Assembly: GCA_049680365.1 (NCBI GenBank)
Contig: JBAUHQ010000208.1
Location: 1 to 15,621 of the forward strand
Reading direction: 5' to 3'
Origin: K23-9 sp049680365
GTDB taxonomy: Bacteria; Planctomycetota; Planctomycetia; Pirellulales; Pirellulaceae
Length of the DNA: 15,621 nt
Shown here: one piece after another, positions 7,044-15,621 of the stretch
Layout of the letters: each line of letters opens with the position of its first letter
Numbering within the stretch: the first letter of the stretch is position 1
Made by a program: the position numbers and the translations under genes
The notes under the pieces: model-generated
Seen by the model: only the letters and a program-made list of their open reading frames with translations
Database searches by the model: none
Told to the model about the DNA's origin: nothing

Positions 7044-10000
7044 ATGATTTCGCGACGCCGAAAAAGCCCCACTCGGAAGCTCGCGTTTCAAACGCTCAAC
7101 CGGCGCGAAATGTTGGCAGGTGACTTGCACAACTCCTACTTGCCGCAAGATGTTAACAACGACTTAGTCGTGTCACCGGCCGACATGCTAAGTGTCATCG
7201 ACTTCCTGGGAGAACAAAGGTGGAATCAGTCGACAGGCAACAACGCCACGACGAATTCATCTTACCCCGATGTCGACAACAACGGTGTCATCACCCCCAA
7301 CGACCTCCTTGAGACAATCAATCATCTGGTAGAAAAGCCCGACTCGTACTTAATCCGACTTGCCAACGATACGGCTCCCAACGAAACAACCAACAACGAT
7401 CGAATTACCTCCGACGCGACTTTGGAGGGACATATCCATTGGCCCGTTGATTCGGATCCCGAAACACGAAAAGCCTTCCTTCGCAGGGTCGATCCATACG
7501 CAGGTAGCGAAGAAATCGAGATCACGTCGTACTTGGTCGATGACTATTTCAAAGTGCCCGACGATGAAGTGGATGCTCTGCTGAAAACGAGTCGTTTTGG
7601 AGAATTTGGTCACCCCGTCACGATTGAACTTCAAATCGATGCGGAGGGCATTTCGCCGACAATGCGACGACCGTCTTTGTCGATCACCTACGACACGAAA
7701 GCACCTGTGATACATCTGCCCGATTCGGTCAGTCGGAATTCGGATGCGTTATCCCTAACGATCTTCGAAACGAGTGAGCTTGCCGAAAGCAGCCTTGCTG
7801 ATTTCTCAATCAGTTTGGCAGATGCCTCGAGCTCGCAAGTGGATCACGAATTGCGTGACCGCGCCAGTTTCACTTTGATCGATGTACCACTACAAGATGC
7901 TGGATTTAGCAGTGATGATCCGGTTCACTTATTCTTCAATGGAACACTACAGGACATCGCAGGCAATGTCACGCAGGTCGATGCTGGGTATCGATGGGAA
8001 AGAGATGATTCGGCCGGGGTGCCAGGGTTTGATTTAAGCCAAACATGGTTGGCGACCCCCGAGTCTGGATACACGTTCGCCAATGAGTCGTTCGCCACCA
8101 ACATCTACCAGAGAGTGACGATTCCATTACCACAAAATGGCAACCCCGTCCTGGTGCCCGTCGTTCCGGACGGCGTTACGAACTCCGACGATGCCAGCTA
8201 TCAATACGTATCGCTCTACAACATCGATTGGCTCCAAGGCACAGCAGAAATTGTTATTCCTAGCGATGCACTTTCCGGCGACATCCTTGACTCGTCTGGC
8301 GAAGTCTTAACATCGTTGGCGCTCGTGCGTGACCGCGGCGGCATTTCTCTTGGCGACGATCCGTTGACATTCAAGAGCACTGGCTACGGTATTCCTGGTG
8401 GATTCGCAACCGATGAAGGGTTTGCTTACCGCTATCGCCTGCTGACACCGCAAGAGAGTGAAGCTTGGCGCGATGACGGTGTCGTTCCATTTTTCACGCG
8501 AGAAGAAACACTGGCTTGGCCGCTGACGACCGAAGGCGAAACCATCGACCGTCTTGGGTTTCGTGATGTACAAGTTGCCTCGACAGGTGGAGTGTCGGAG
8601 CCATTCTCGTTGCCTGCAGTGCCAACAGGCAGGTCGATTGCTGCGCTAACGGCGACCCAAACAAAAGATATCATCTGGGTTGCATCGGAGGGGCGCGTCG
8701 AGAAGATTGACTTTGCCAACGCTGAGCCCCTTATTCAGCTTGATCAAAACAAGCTTCGCGTGGGTGTGCCGGACTCTGCAGCGAATGCCTTGAAAGCCGA
8801 TTTCACTGTCAACGAAGTCGCGATCGTCCCAGGCGTCGCATTTAAAGACGTCTACGAACCAGTTGAAGGCTCGGCCGCGCCGGTAGATGATTCAGAGTAT
8901 TTGGTTTTGTGGTTCGAACATCAAGTTTCGCCACGAGCCTGGGTAGTGGATCCTAGCATTGGCCAAACGATTGGATTTATTAGTGATTCGATCGCCGGAG
9001 ATTCCGATGGCAAGCAATTTCTTTCGGCTGCCTTCGATAAAAATCGCCACTCCTGGTTCCGCGTGAGTGAAGATTTAACTCGCTGGGAAGAGCGAGCAAT
9101 CGCTAGCGGAGACGTCATCAACGATGGAAGTGTTTTGGGGATTCCACTCTACACAAGCCAGACGCAACTGCGGGATCAAAAGCGACTGATTTGGAATGCG
9201 GCGACCGAAGAGGTCGAACTTCTCACTCACGATGGCTTGTCAAGTTCCAGAGATTTTGACTCGCGACATTTTGATTTCCAGAAGCGTGAATTTGTTGTTG
9301 GATCAAGCCCCAAGTTTAGACGCTCCACTTCGATTCGGATCGGCGATGACGATCAGCAGCAGATCGTTACCTACGAGATCGGCACCGACACGCGATTGCT
9401 AACGAAATTAGTCAGCAGTGTCAACGAAACTGACGACGCTCACTCGAAACCTCAAATCAGTGGCATCATGGCAACAGCAGAAGTAGGGGTTGCTACCGAT
9501 GAAGCAATCGCGTCAGCCAACCCTGGCCAACTCATTGAAGTTCAAGGATCGAATTTGACTTCAAACGTTCGGCTGAATTTTGATCTTCGCTGGATCACGG
9601 ACATCGCTCGCACGTTTGCATGGCCAACGATAGTATCTGAGTCGGCGACACTTCCCGTAGCGGTAAGCGACGATGGAACCACGGCCACGTATCGGGTGCC
9701 AAGCCACGCAGTCAGCGGCCCCGTCAACTTGGTTGGATCAGATGAATCCGTCGACCTCCAGATTGTTCCTGCCATCAAGCGCAGCCAGTATCCCGAGCGA
9801 ATTGACCGTCAAACGTTGTTAGATGATTTTGAGGTGCTTGGGTTTGCTGGCGATCAATACGAACTACGCATCGATGGAAAACAAATTGCCGGGTGCTTCG
9901 GTGCCGATCTAAGTCAGCCGTGCGAGGACTTCACTAGTGCGACCGGCGAAGTAGCAACGTACATTTCTTCAACTCGCACTTCCGTGGGACACCGAGATAT

Positions 10001-11927
10001 ACGTGTGCTGGAGTCGATCGAAGTGGTCACTACTGGTGGTAGCCATACTGTGTCGGTTACTCCCAACAAAGTGATCGCGCCTCTGAAAATTGATAAGATG
10101 AACGATGTCATTCCGGTATTCGGTAAGGCATTTCAGTACAGCGAATTGCAACCATATCAGGTCATTGCTGGCAGCCGCTTGCAGGTTTCACTGAAGCGAC
10201 CCGACTCTCTCGACAACACAACCGACGAGGATCATCCCTGGCCAATGTGGGCTCTTTTTGATTTGCTAATACCGCTGGAGGGCACCAGCGAGATCCGCTC
10301 CGATAGAGTTGTGAGAGGATTCTGTGTCGAAGATGGTGTCTATGACGTGCCTCTGCCAGCCGACTTCACGGGCGGCTGGATCGTGCCTGTCGACACACTG
10401 GTACGTAATTCGACAGAAGCATCCGAGATTGGATTGGCACTGGAGGTTGCTCCAACTGTGCTGGCCGCCGCAGGCGATTCCACAGTCGCTGGCTCCAACG
10501 TGTTGATCCACGGCGTCAACTTGGACGGGGCAACGATAGCTGTTGATGGAGTCGAAACGGATCCAATTCTGGTCAAACCTCACAACGCAGTTGGCGAATT
10601 GAGAACGTATCACTTTGTCATTCCCGATACGGTCACTTCTGGAGCGATTGTGATCTCTAAGAACGATGTCGTTGCTAGGCTGGACCGCTTGGAACCTTGG
10701 TGGGTGGACGAACAAATCCCTATTGCGGACGTCGGTACGCCCGTCTTTCCAGACTTGCCGTCGGTCAATGCCTTGCAGAATTTTGATTTCAAGTTTCAAC
10801 GTAGAGAATCCGAAGATTCGTCAGGTGAATTCCTTGATCCAGGATTCGTTGCTATCGACACGCGTGGACTAAATGTGCATTCGTCTCACTTTCGGGACGT
10901 CGGCAACGAAATGACGGGTGGCGTGGAAGACGCGAATGGAATTGGACGATTTGATTCAACGAGCTTTCACCCCTTTGTCTTTGGCACGCTTGGCGACGAC
11001 TTACTACACTTAATCCCAACGGTTCCCAACGCTAGCCCTATCGTGATGTTCGAAGATGACAGCGGCTCGCTTGCCTTTGGATTTCCCGTTTCGCCAGATG
11101 CGTTGAGGTCTTCTTCATACCCTCTAACTTCATCAAGCACGCGGATTACATGGGGTGAGAACCAGTGGCTGCTTGATCCTGGTCGTAGCGAATTTCATGG
11201 CCAAAGGATCTCTGGACGGCTCATCCAAAAATTGCCGAAACTGATCGCGAGCGACGACTCGCAGAGCCTTTACTTAAGTCCGCGCGGTCCTTTTGCGAAC
11301 TACGTCTCATCGGTCGTTTTCTTTGCCGAAACACTTGACGATGTGCCCGAGGGCCCAATCTTAGTTGACAACCTGTGGGGAAGTTTTGAATTACCATTGG
11401 CTGCTAGCAACGATCAAGCGACATCCTACTTCAGTGCATCTGAGGCCTTTCGAGGGATACCAGCAGATCCCTCACTACCAAGTTCCAATGTACTAAGCTC
11501 AATCGCCGTACCAGATGATTCCCAAGGTTTCTTTTTCCCGACATTGGAAGGCAATGTTCTGGGATCAACGCGGACCGGCAACAGCAGCGGTAGTCAGTTC
11601 GTCTACGTTCCATACGAAGCGGTCACGGGCGATGTTTTGATTGGCCTGTCCGATCGGACCGAATTCCTGCAGATCGTGCCATCAATCTCAAGGCGTTACA
11701 CCAACCAGGCTGGCACGTTTTACTTTGAAGTCTCTGGTGTCGATGAAACCTCACAACTTCACATCGGGCAACATACCCTTGCACTCAGCGACGATGAACT
11801 GTCAAGCAAAGAGTTCTTCGTAAAGTTGTCGGATCCTCGTTTCGCATCGCTCTCAGTTTCCGATTTTGAAGGTGACATTTATGTCACTAGTCGAGGCGGC
11901 ACAAGCAACATTGTAAGCTTCGAGTGA
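7044..11927 (+). CDS. Giant secreted surface protein with dockerin-like loops and repeated beta domains
   Basis: This 1627-residue protein is probably exported. Residues 1-28 are a basic stretch followed by LNRREMLAGD, the motif found at the N-terminus of many planctomycete extracellular proteins. Two EF-hand loops of dockerin type I follow: DVNNDLVVSPAD (36-47) and DVDNNGVITPND (76-87). A beta-rich, Ig/cadherin-like segment lies around 219-316. The rest contains a degenerate repeat resembling IPT/TIG folds. Its hallmark 'hP-x-x-[AT][VL][ST][GS]' strand occurs at about 405, 885, 1193 and 1522. Two copies (883-911 and 1519-1548) also share the LQIVP[AS]I ending. Few cysteines are present. No catalytic motif, C-terminal membrane anchor or sorting signal is seen. 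A role in adhesion or surface architecture is inference. The ATG at 7044 is chosen because it directly precedes the leader. A TTG at 6963 would add 27 unrelated residues. Any Shine-Dalgarno (GAGAAG) is weak. Confidence 0.85.
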   Translation: MISRRRKSPTRKLAFQTLNRREMLAGDLHNSYLPQDVNNDLVVSPADMLSVIDFLGEQRWNQSTGNNATTNSSYPDVDNNGVITPNDLLETINHLVEKPDSYLIRLANDTAPNETTNNDRITSDATLEGHIHWPVDSDPETRKAFLRRVDPYAGSEEIEITSYLVDDYFKVPDDEVDALLKTSRFGEFGHPVTIELQIDAEGISPTMRRPSLSITYDTKAPVIHLPDSVSRNSDALSLTIFETSELAESSLADFSISLADASSSQVDHELRDRASFTLIDVPLQDAGFSSDDPVHLFFNGTLQDIAGNVTQVDAGYRWERDDSAGVPGFDLSQTWLATPESGYTFANESFATNIYQRVTIPLPQNGNPVLVPVVPDGVTNSDDASYQYVSLYNIDWLQGTAEIVIPSDALSGDILDSSGEVLTSLALVRDRGGISLGDDPLTFKSTGYGIPGGFATDEGFAYRYRLLTPQESEAWRDDGVVPFFTREETLAWPLTTEGETIDRLGFRDVQVASTGGVSEPFSLPAVPTGRSIAALTATQTKDIIWVASEGRVEKIDFANAEPLIQLDQNKLRVGVPDSAANALKADFTVNEVAIVPGVAFKDVYEPVEGSAAPVDDSEYLVLWFEHQVSPRAWVVDPSIGQTIGFISDSIAGDSDGKQFLSAAFDKNRHSWFRVSEDLTRWEERAIASGDVINDGSVLGIPLYTSQTQLRDQKRLIWNAATEEVELLTHDGLSSSRDFDSRHFDFQKREFVVGSSPKFRRSTSIRIGDDDQQQIVTYEIGTDTRLLTKLVSSVNETDDAHSKPQISGIMATAEVGVATDEAIASANPGQLIEVQGSNLTSNVRLNFDLRWITDIARTFAWPTIVSESATLPVAVSDDGTTATYRVPSHAVSGPVNLVGSDESVDLQIVPAIKRSQYPERIDRQTLLDDFEVLGFAGDQYELRIDGKQIAGCFGADLSQPCEDFTSATGEVATYISSTRTSVGHRDIRVLESIEVVTTGGSHTVSVTPNKVIAPLKIDKMNDVIPVFGKAFQYSELQPYQVIAGSRLQVSLKRPDSLDNTTDEDHPWPMWALFDLLIPLEGTSEIRSDRVVRGFCVEDGVYDVPLPADFTGGWIVPVDTLVRNSTEASEIGLALEVAPTVLAAAGDSTVAGSNVLIHGVNLDGATIAVDGVETDPILVKPHNAVGELRTYHFVIPDTVTSGAIVISKNDVVARLDRLEPWWVDEQIPIADVGTPVFPDLPSVNALQNFDFKFQRRESEDSSGEFLDPGFVAIDTRGLNVHSSHFRDVGNEMTGGVEDANGIGRFDSTSFHPFVFGTLGDDLLHLIPTVPNASPIVMFEDDSGSLAFGFPVSPDALRSSSYPLTSSSTRITWGENQWLLDPGRSEFHGQRISGRLIQKLPKLIASDDSQSLYLSPRGPFANYVSSVVFFAETLDDVPEGPILVDNLWGSFELPLAASNDQATSYFSASEAFRGIPADPSLPSSNVLSSIAVPDDSQGFFFPTLEGNVLGSTRTGNSSGSQFVYVPYEAVTGDVLIGLSDRTEFLQIVPSISRRYTNQAGTFYFEVSGVDETSQLHIGQHTLALSDDELSSKEFFVKLSDPRFASLSVSDFEGDIYVTSRGGTSNIVSFE

Positions 11928-11967
11928 TAGTCGGCAGTGAGATCGCGTGATACGCTTTCGCATCAAT

Positions 11968-11998
11968 TTGTTTTGCCATGAGATGACATCCCTATGAT
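11968..11998 (+). promoter_or_regulatory. Possible promoter for the Gfo/Idh/MocA gene
   Basis: TTGTTT (11968-11973) and TATGAT (11993-11998) resemble -35 and -10 hexamers with a slightly long 19-nt spacer, about 45 nt before the ATG at 12044. The gap follows the giant gene's stop, so a separate promoter is plausible. Pattern match only. Confidence 0.3.
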
Positions 11999-12043
11999 AA
12001 ATTGGAGTTGCCACTCATTCCGAAGCCACAGACAATCGTTGTG

Positions 12044-13018
<975 letters not shown>

Positions 13019-13118
13019 CGTCCGGCTGTCGCATACCCACTTCGCGCTGCGATACGATTCGGTTTTCCTTAAGGGTTACAGATTATCTCATTCCAGACCG
13101 CATTCTTGGCTTTCGCTG

Positions 13119-13982
13119 ATGTCGCTGAAACTGATCGTCACTCACCCCGGTGGCGCACACAAAGATGATTTCCTGGCTTGCTGCGTGCTTGCCCACCTGC
13201 ACGGCGTACCGATCCAGCGACGTGAACCAACGCCAGAAGACTTGGCGGATTCGACCATTTGTGTCTTGGATGTGGGTGGGTCTCACGAACCAGAACTAAA
13301 GAATTTCGATCACCATCAGTTCGATCGTGACCACCCACCTTGCTGCGCGCTCTCGCTGGTCTTGCAAGACATCGGCATCTACGACGACGCATTGGCGTTT
13401 TGCAATTGGCTTCGCCCAGCTGAATGGCTCGATACACGTGGGCCAAACGAAACCGCCAAGGAAATGGGGATTGATCGAGATGCGTTCAACGCACTGCTTT
13501 CGCCGATCGACATCACGTTGCTAAGAAGGTTCGCATCGCAAACGCAATGGAGCAGCGGCGATGCAATCTACCAAGTCATGCGCATGGTGGGCGAAGACAT
13601 CGTCAGCTACGTTCGCAGTCTGCGACAACGACTCAACGAATTGAAGACACAATGTGCGTACTGGACGATCGAATCTGATCGCGGCACGATTCAAGCCGTT
13701 TTCTTAGCCAGAACCGAGCCCGCTGACGAAGAACCTTCTTTCGGCCTGCATCAATTCATCGTCAGCGAAGGCAAAGACAGTGAAATCAATGCGATGGTGT
13801 ACCCCGATCGACGCGGTGGCGGATATGGACTAGGTCGTTTTGAAGACAACATGGCGGTGGATTTTTCAAGAATCGAATCCTGTGACGACGTTCGATTTGC
13901 CCACAAACGAGGCTTCGTGGCTAAGACAGATACAACGGACGAGTCAAGACTGAAGGAGCTGCTTGCGTTGGCGGTGGTTTGA
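13119..13982 (+). CDS. MYG1 family (UPF0160) DHH-type metal-dependent hydrolase
   Basis: This 287-residue protein aligns with MYG1. The N-terminal THPGGAHKDDFLACCVL corresponds to the family's THNGTFHCDEALAC. The DVGG motif holds Asp51, and NFDHHQ (DHH at 64-66) is the metal-binding signature of the DHH phosphoesterase superfamily. Near the end, FAHKRGFVA matches the conserved 'F.H..GF' segment. Eukaryotic MYG1 is reported as a 3'-5' RNA exonuclease acting in the nucleus and mitochondria, and the bacterial function is unproven. The first motif differs from the usual TFHCDE (here GAHKDD), though His14 and Asp16-17 remain. The ATG at 13119 is chosen because it starts just before the first motif. 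The frame stays open upstream into the preceding gene, but that extension looks non-homologous. No clear Shine-Dalgarno is present. The gene is convergent with pxpC, 69 bp away. Confidence 0.9.
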   Translation: MSLKLIVTHPGGAHKDDFLACCVLAHLHGVPIQRREPTPEDLADSTICVLDVGGSHEPELKNFDHHQFDRDHPPCCALSLVLQDIGIYDDALAFCNWLRPAEWLDTRGPNETAKEMGIDRDAFNALLSPIDITLLRRFASQTQWSSGDAIYQVMRMVGEDIVSYVRSLRQRLNELKTQCAYWTIESDRGTIQAVFLARTEPADEEPSFGLHQFIVSEGKDSEINAMVYPDRRGGGYGLGRFEDNMAVDFSRIESCDDVRFAHKRGFVAKTDTTDESRLKELLALAVV

Positions 13983-13993
13983 CGATCCACGGT

Positions 13994-14009
13994 AGTCCCG
14001 CCAGGGACT
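13994..14009. terminator. Small hairpin between convergent genes
   Basis: AGTCCC (13994-13999) and GGGACT (14004-14009) pair around a GCCA loop in the 69-bp gap between the MYG1-family gene and pxpC. The position suits a shared terminator, but no T tract follows on either strand, so the call is weak. Confidence 0.35.
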
Positions 14010-14051
14010 GTCAGGACAACATTAGTTGACGCACCATCCCCCGAATGATGG

Positions 14052-14888
14052 CTACATTGCTTCGCCTGTAACATTTAATAGCGCCTGACTTTGCAATCGA
14101 CACGCTTCGTCGGCTTTCGCTTGCGAAACCCATTGCAACTTTAGCATGCTGCCTGGCGGAAACTGCGACAATCGATCGACGTCACAATCAATCACGCTGG
14201 CGATTCGCGGATAACCTCCCAGTGTGCCGCGCTGCCGCAACAACGCCAGCAAGCCATCTTTTGTCGCTTGGATCGTTCCATCCTGAACGGGAGCGGACAG
14301 AATATCGAAAGACTTGAGCTTCAAAGCAGGCCCGAGTAATCGCAGTCCCATGCCGCTGCTTTGTGTAGCGACCTTCCACGATTGCTTGACCAGTTCCAAG
14401 GCCACCGATTCTTCGTATTCTGGGCCAGGCAACACACGCACCGTGCCCATCTTTGGCTCCCAGCCATTGCGTTTCGCCACTCGCGTTCGCCCCACTTCGC
14501 TGCCGATCGAATCACCGACAAATCCAAGATCCTGATCAAGTCCTCCGGCGACACACAAGTAAACTCGGCAACCCGTTTGATGTAGCCGTATCGTCATTTC
14601 TGCTCCGGCCACCACCTGAATGACCGTCCATTCACTTTCGCGATGCCCGTCAACTTCAATCTCGCAGGGCGCTCCGCCAACGACGATGTGACACGTCGAA
14701 AGAAATCGGATACGCGCCGGTGCAAGCGTAAACTCAATACTTCCGGCATCGTCCGCATTGCCAAGCAACCGATTCGCTAATCGAAAAGAAAAACGATCTT
14801 GAGGCCCGCCAGGTGGAATTCCGCGATGCAGCTGCGCGTAACTGGCTTCCGAAACGTGACGATGCAATCCTCGTATGATTTGCAGCAT
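14052..14888 (-). CDS. pxpC: 5-oxoprolinase subunit C (biotin-dependent carboxyltransferase family)
   Basis: This 278-residue PxpC/KipA protein works with PxpB as the ATP-using part of 5-oxoprolinase, which with PxpA converts 5-oxoproline to glutamate. Family signatures are IPPGGPQDRFSFRLANRLLGN (split as IPPGGPQD and RFSFRLANRLLGN), the CVAGGLDQ strand, SGMGLRLLGPAL and GTLGGYPRIASVIDCDVDRL. The usual N-terminal TTVQDLGR motif is replaced by RGLHRHVSEASY, and the protein is shorter than the common 310-330 residues. The start at 14888 is preferred. Its ATG overlaps the pxpA stop as TAATG, and GGAAG lies 8 nt upstream. An ATG at 14903 in the same frame would add five residues and lose that site. 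The gene is the last of the minus-strand operon and is converged upon by the MYG1-family gene. Confidence 0.88.
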   Translation of the reverse strand: MLQIIRGLHRHVSEASYAQLHRGIPPGGPQDRFSFRLANRLLGNADDAGSIEFTLAPARIRFLSTCHIVVGGAPCEIEVDGHRESEWTVIQVVAGAEMTIRLHQTGCRVYLCVAGGLDQDLGFVGDSIGSEVGRTRVAKRNGWEPKMGTVRVLPGPEYEESVALELVKQSWKVATQSSGMGLRLLGPALKLKSFDILSAPVQDGTIQATKDGLLALLRQRGTLGGYPRIASVIDCDVDRLSQFPPGSMLKLQWVSQAKADEACRLQSQALLNVTGEAM

Positions 14889-15595
14889 TATTGTATCTTC
14901 CATTGCCGCAGTGCTTGAGCCAATTCGATCGCCAAATCGCTGTCACCATGCAGACAAAGCGTGTCGCACCTGATTACTCGCTCATCACCATTGATCAACG
15001 CAACGCACCCTTTGTTGACGATGTCGTTGGCTTGATCAATCGCGTCTTTGATCTCCGTGATCAAAGCATTCGGATCGCTCCGCCCGACTAAAACTAAACG
15101 ATCACCATCATGCGTGTAGCGACGATCGACGAAGGCCTCTCGCACGACTTTGATTCCTGCAGCCATCGCAGCGATCGCCAAGCAACTCGCATCCGGTGCA
15201 ATGACTTGAACAATCCCCTGATCGACGCACCAACCAATCAAGTCTGCTGCAAACGCTGGGTTAATGGTCGCCTCGTTGTAAATCGCCCCGTGGAATTTGC
15301 ATGAATCAACGTTCGGCAAAACCGCTCGTTGCCGATCCAGCGAGACTCGCAATGTGTCAAACGGAATGTCCATTTTGCGCCGGCCGAATCCTTCACGATC
15401 GGGATAGCCCGGATGCAATGAAACGGACTTCTTCAACTCAGCAGCCCGCGCCGCCAAGTCTCGACTCCAGGCTGGATCGCCAGCATGAGCCCCCAAAGCA
15501 ATATTGGCGGTATCAACGTGCTCCATCAGTTGCAAGTCAATCGAATTGCCCGGGCGTCCTTCGCCAATGTCTGCGTTGATATCGATGTTTTTCAT
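14888..15595 (-). CDS. pxpA: 5-oxoprolinase subunit A (LamB/YcsF family)
   Basis: This 235-residue protein aligns with PxpA (YbgL/YcsF). It has INADIGEG at the N-terminus, NIALGAHAGDP (usual form NIACGFHAGD), HPGYPDREGFGRR, KFHGAIYN (usual KPHGALYN), FVDRRY, and the C-terminal DTLCLHGDSD. It is the subunit thought to cleave the ring of 5-oxoproline once PxpB/PxpC have used ATP. It is about 10-20 residues shorter than E. coli PxpA, mostly in the segment before KFHGAIYN. The start ATG overlaps the stop of an upstream gene as ATGA, and its stop overlaps the pxpC start as TAATG, so all three genes are probably one translationally coupled operon. The cytoplasmic location is known from the family. 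Confidence 0.93.
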   Translation of the reverse strand: MKNIDINADIGEGRPGNSIDLQLMEHVDTANIALGAHAGDPAWSRDLAARAAELKKSVSLHPGYPDREGFGRRKMDIPFDTLRVSLDRQRAVLPNVDSCKFHGAIYNEATINPAFAADLIGWCVDQGIVQVIAPDASCLAIAAMAAGIKVVREAFVDRRYTHDGDRLVLVGRSDPNALITEIKDAIDQANDIVNKGCVALINGDERVIRCDTLCLHGDSDLAIELAQALRQWKIQ

Positions 15596-15621
15596 GAGCT
15601 TGCATCCACAAATTGCACCGT
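15592..15621 (-). CDS. pxpB: C-terminal end of an upstream operon gene, probably 5-oxoprolinase subunit B (partial)
   Basis: The minus strand at the window edge reads nine sense codons (TVQFVDASS) and then TGA, which overlaps the pxpA start as ATGA. PxpB proteins commonly end in a 'GD.V.F' strand, so TVQFVD fits, and pxpB is the missing subunit of this operon. Nine residues are too few to prove identity. What is seen is an open frame ending in a four-base overlap, and the name is inferred from context. Confidence 0.5.
   Translation of the reverse strand, partial: TVQFVDASS

Noticed and set aside
6724..7044. 106-codon open frame between the AIM24 gene and the giant gene
   Set aside because: It passes through all five hairpins and has no recognisable domain. 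Its composition looks random and it has no ribosome binding site.

Overview
The window looks like chromosomal DNA from a planctomycete of the Rhodopirellula/Pirellulaceae type. This is an inference from several signs. A very large secreted protein begins with a short basic leader and an 'LNRREMLAGD' motif followed by dockerin-like calcium loops, an arrangement typical of planctomycete surface proteins. An AIM24-family gene carries a small N-terminal zinc ribbon. Shine-Dalgarno sequences are often weak or absent, GC content is moderate, and gene order is scattered, with few pathway clusters. I see no insertion sequence, phage gene, tRNA, CRISPR array or other clear sign of recent transfer.

Layout. 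Positions 1-~395 are the 3' end of a 23S rRNA gene. A ~155-bp spacer, a 5S rRNA (about 551-660) and a perfect 16-bp stem terminator (665-703) follow. Next, on the + strand, are a membrane-anchored cytochrome with eight CXXCH heme motifs (844-2847) and an NADP-type aldehyde dehydrogenase of the 2,5-dioxovalerate group (3031-4638). The dehydrogenase converges on, and overlaps by 67 bp, a minus-strand GyrB-like protein (4572-5603). That protein has only the GHKL ATPase and transducer regions and no TOPRIM domain. Divergent from it is the zinc-ribbon/AIM24 gene (5781-6722). A 321-bp gap then holds five small hairpins, two of which share a TCACTTCGTGA core. The giant secreted protein (7044-11927, 1627 residues) follows, then a Gfo/Idh/MocA oxidoreductase (12044-13018) and a MYG1-family DHH-type hydrolase (13119-13982).

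The right end is a minus-strand operon for ATP-dependent 5-oxoprolinase. It contains pxpA (14888-15595), translationally coupled through TAATG to pxpC (14052-14888). At the window edge are the last nine codons of an upstream gene, which overlaps pxpA by ATGA and is most likely pxpB. PxpB and PxpC act together as the ATP-dependent part and PxpA as the partner that cleaves the 5-oxoproline ring, so this cluster would return 5-oxoproline to glutamate.

The 5-oxoprolinase cluster is the only clear pathway unit. The other genes look like single transcription units. The items most worth following up are the TOPRIM-less GyrB-like protein, the internally repeated giant surface protein, the membrane-anchored octaheme cytochrome and the intergenic hairpin array. 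I did not find a clearly new multi-gene system.
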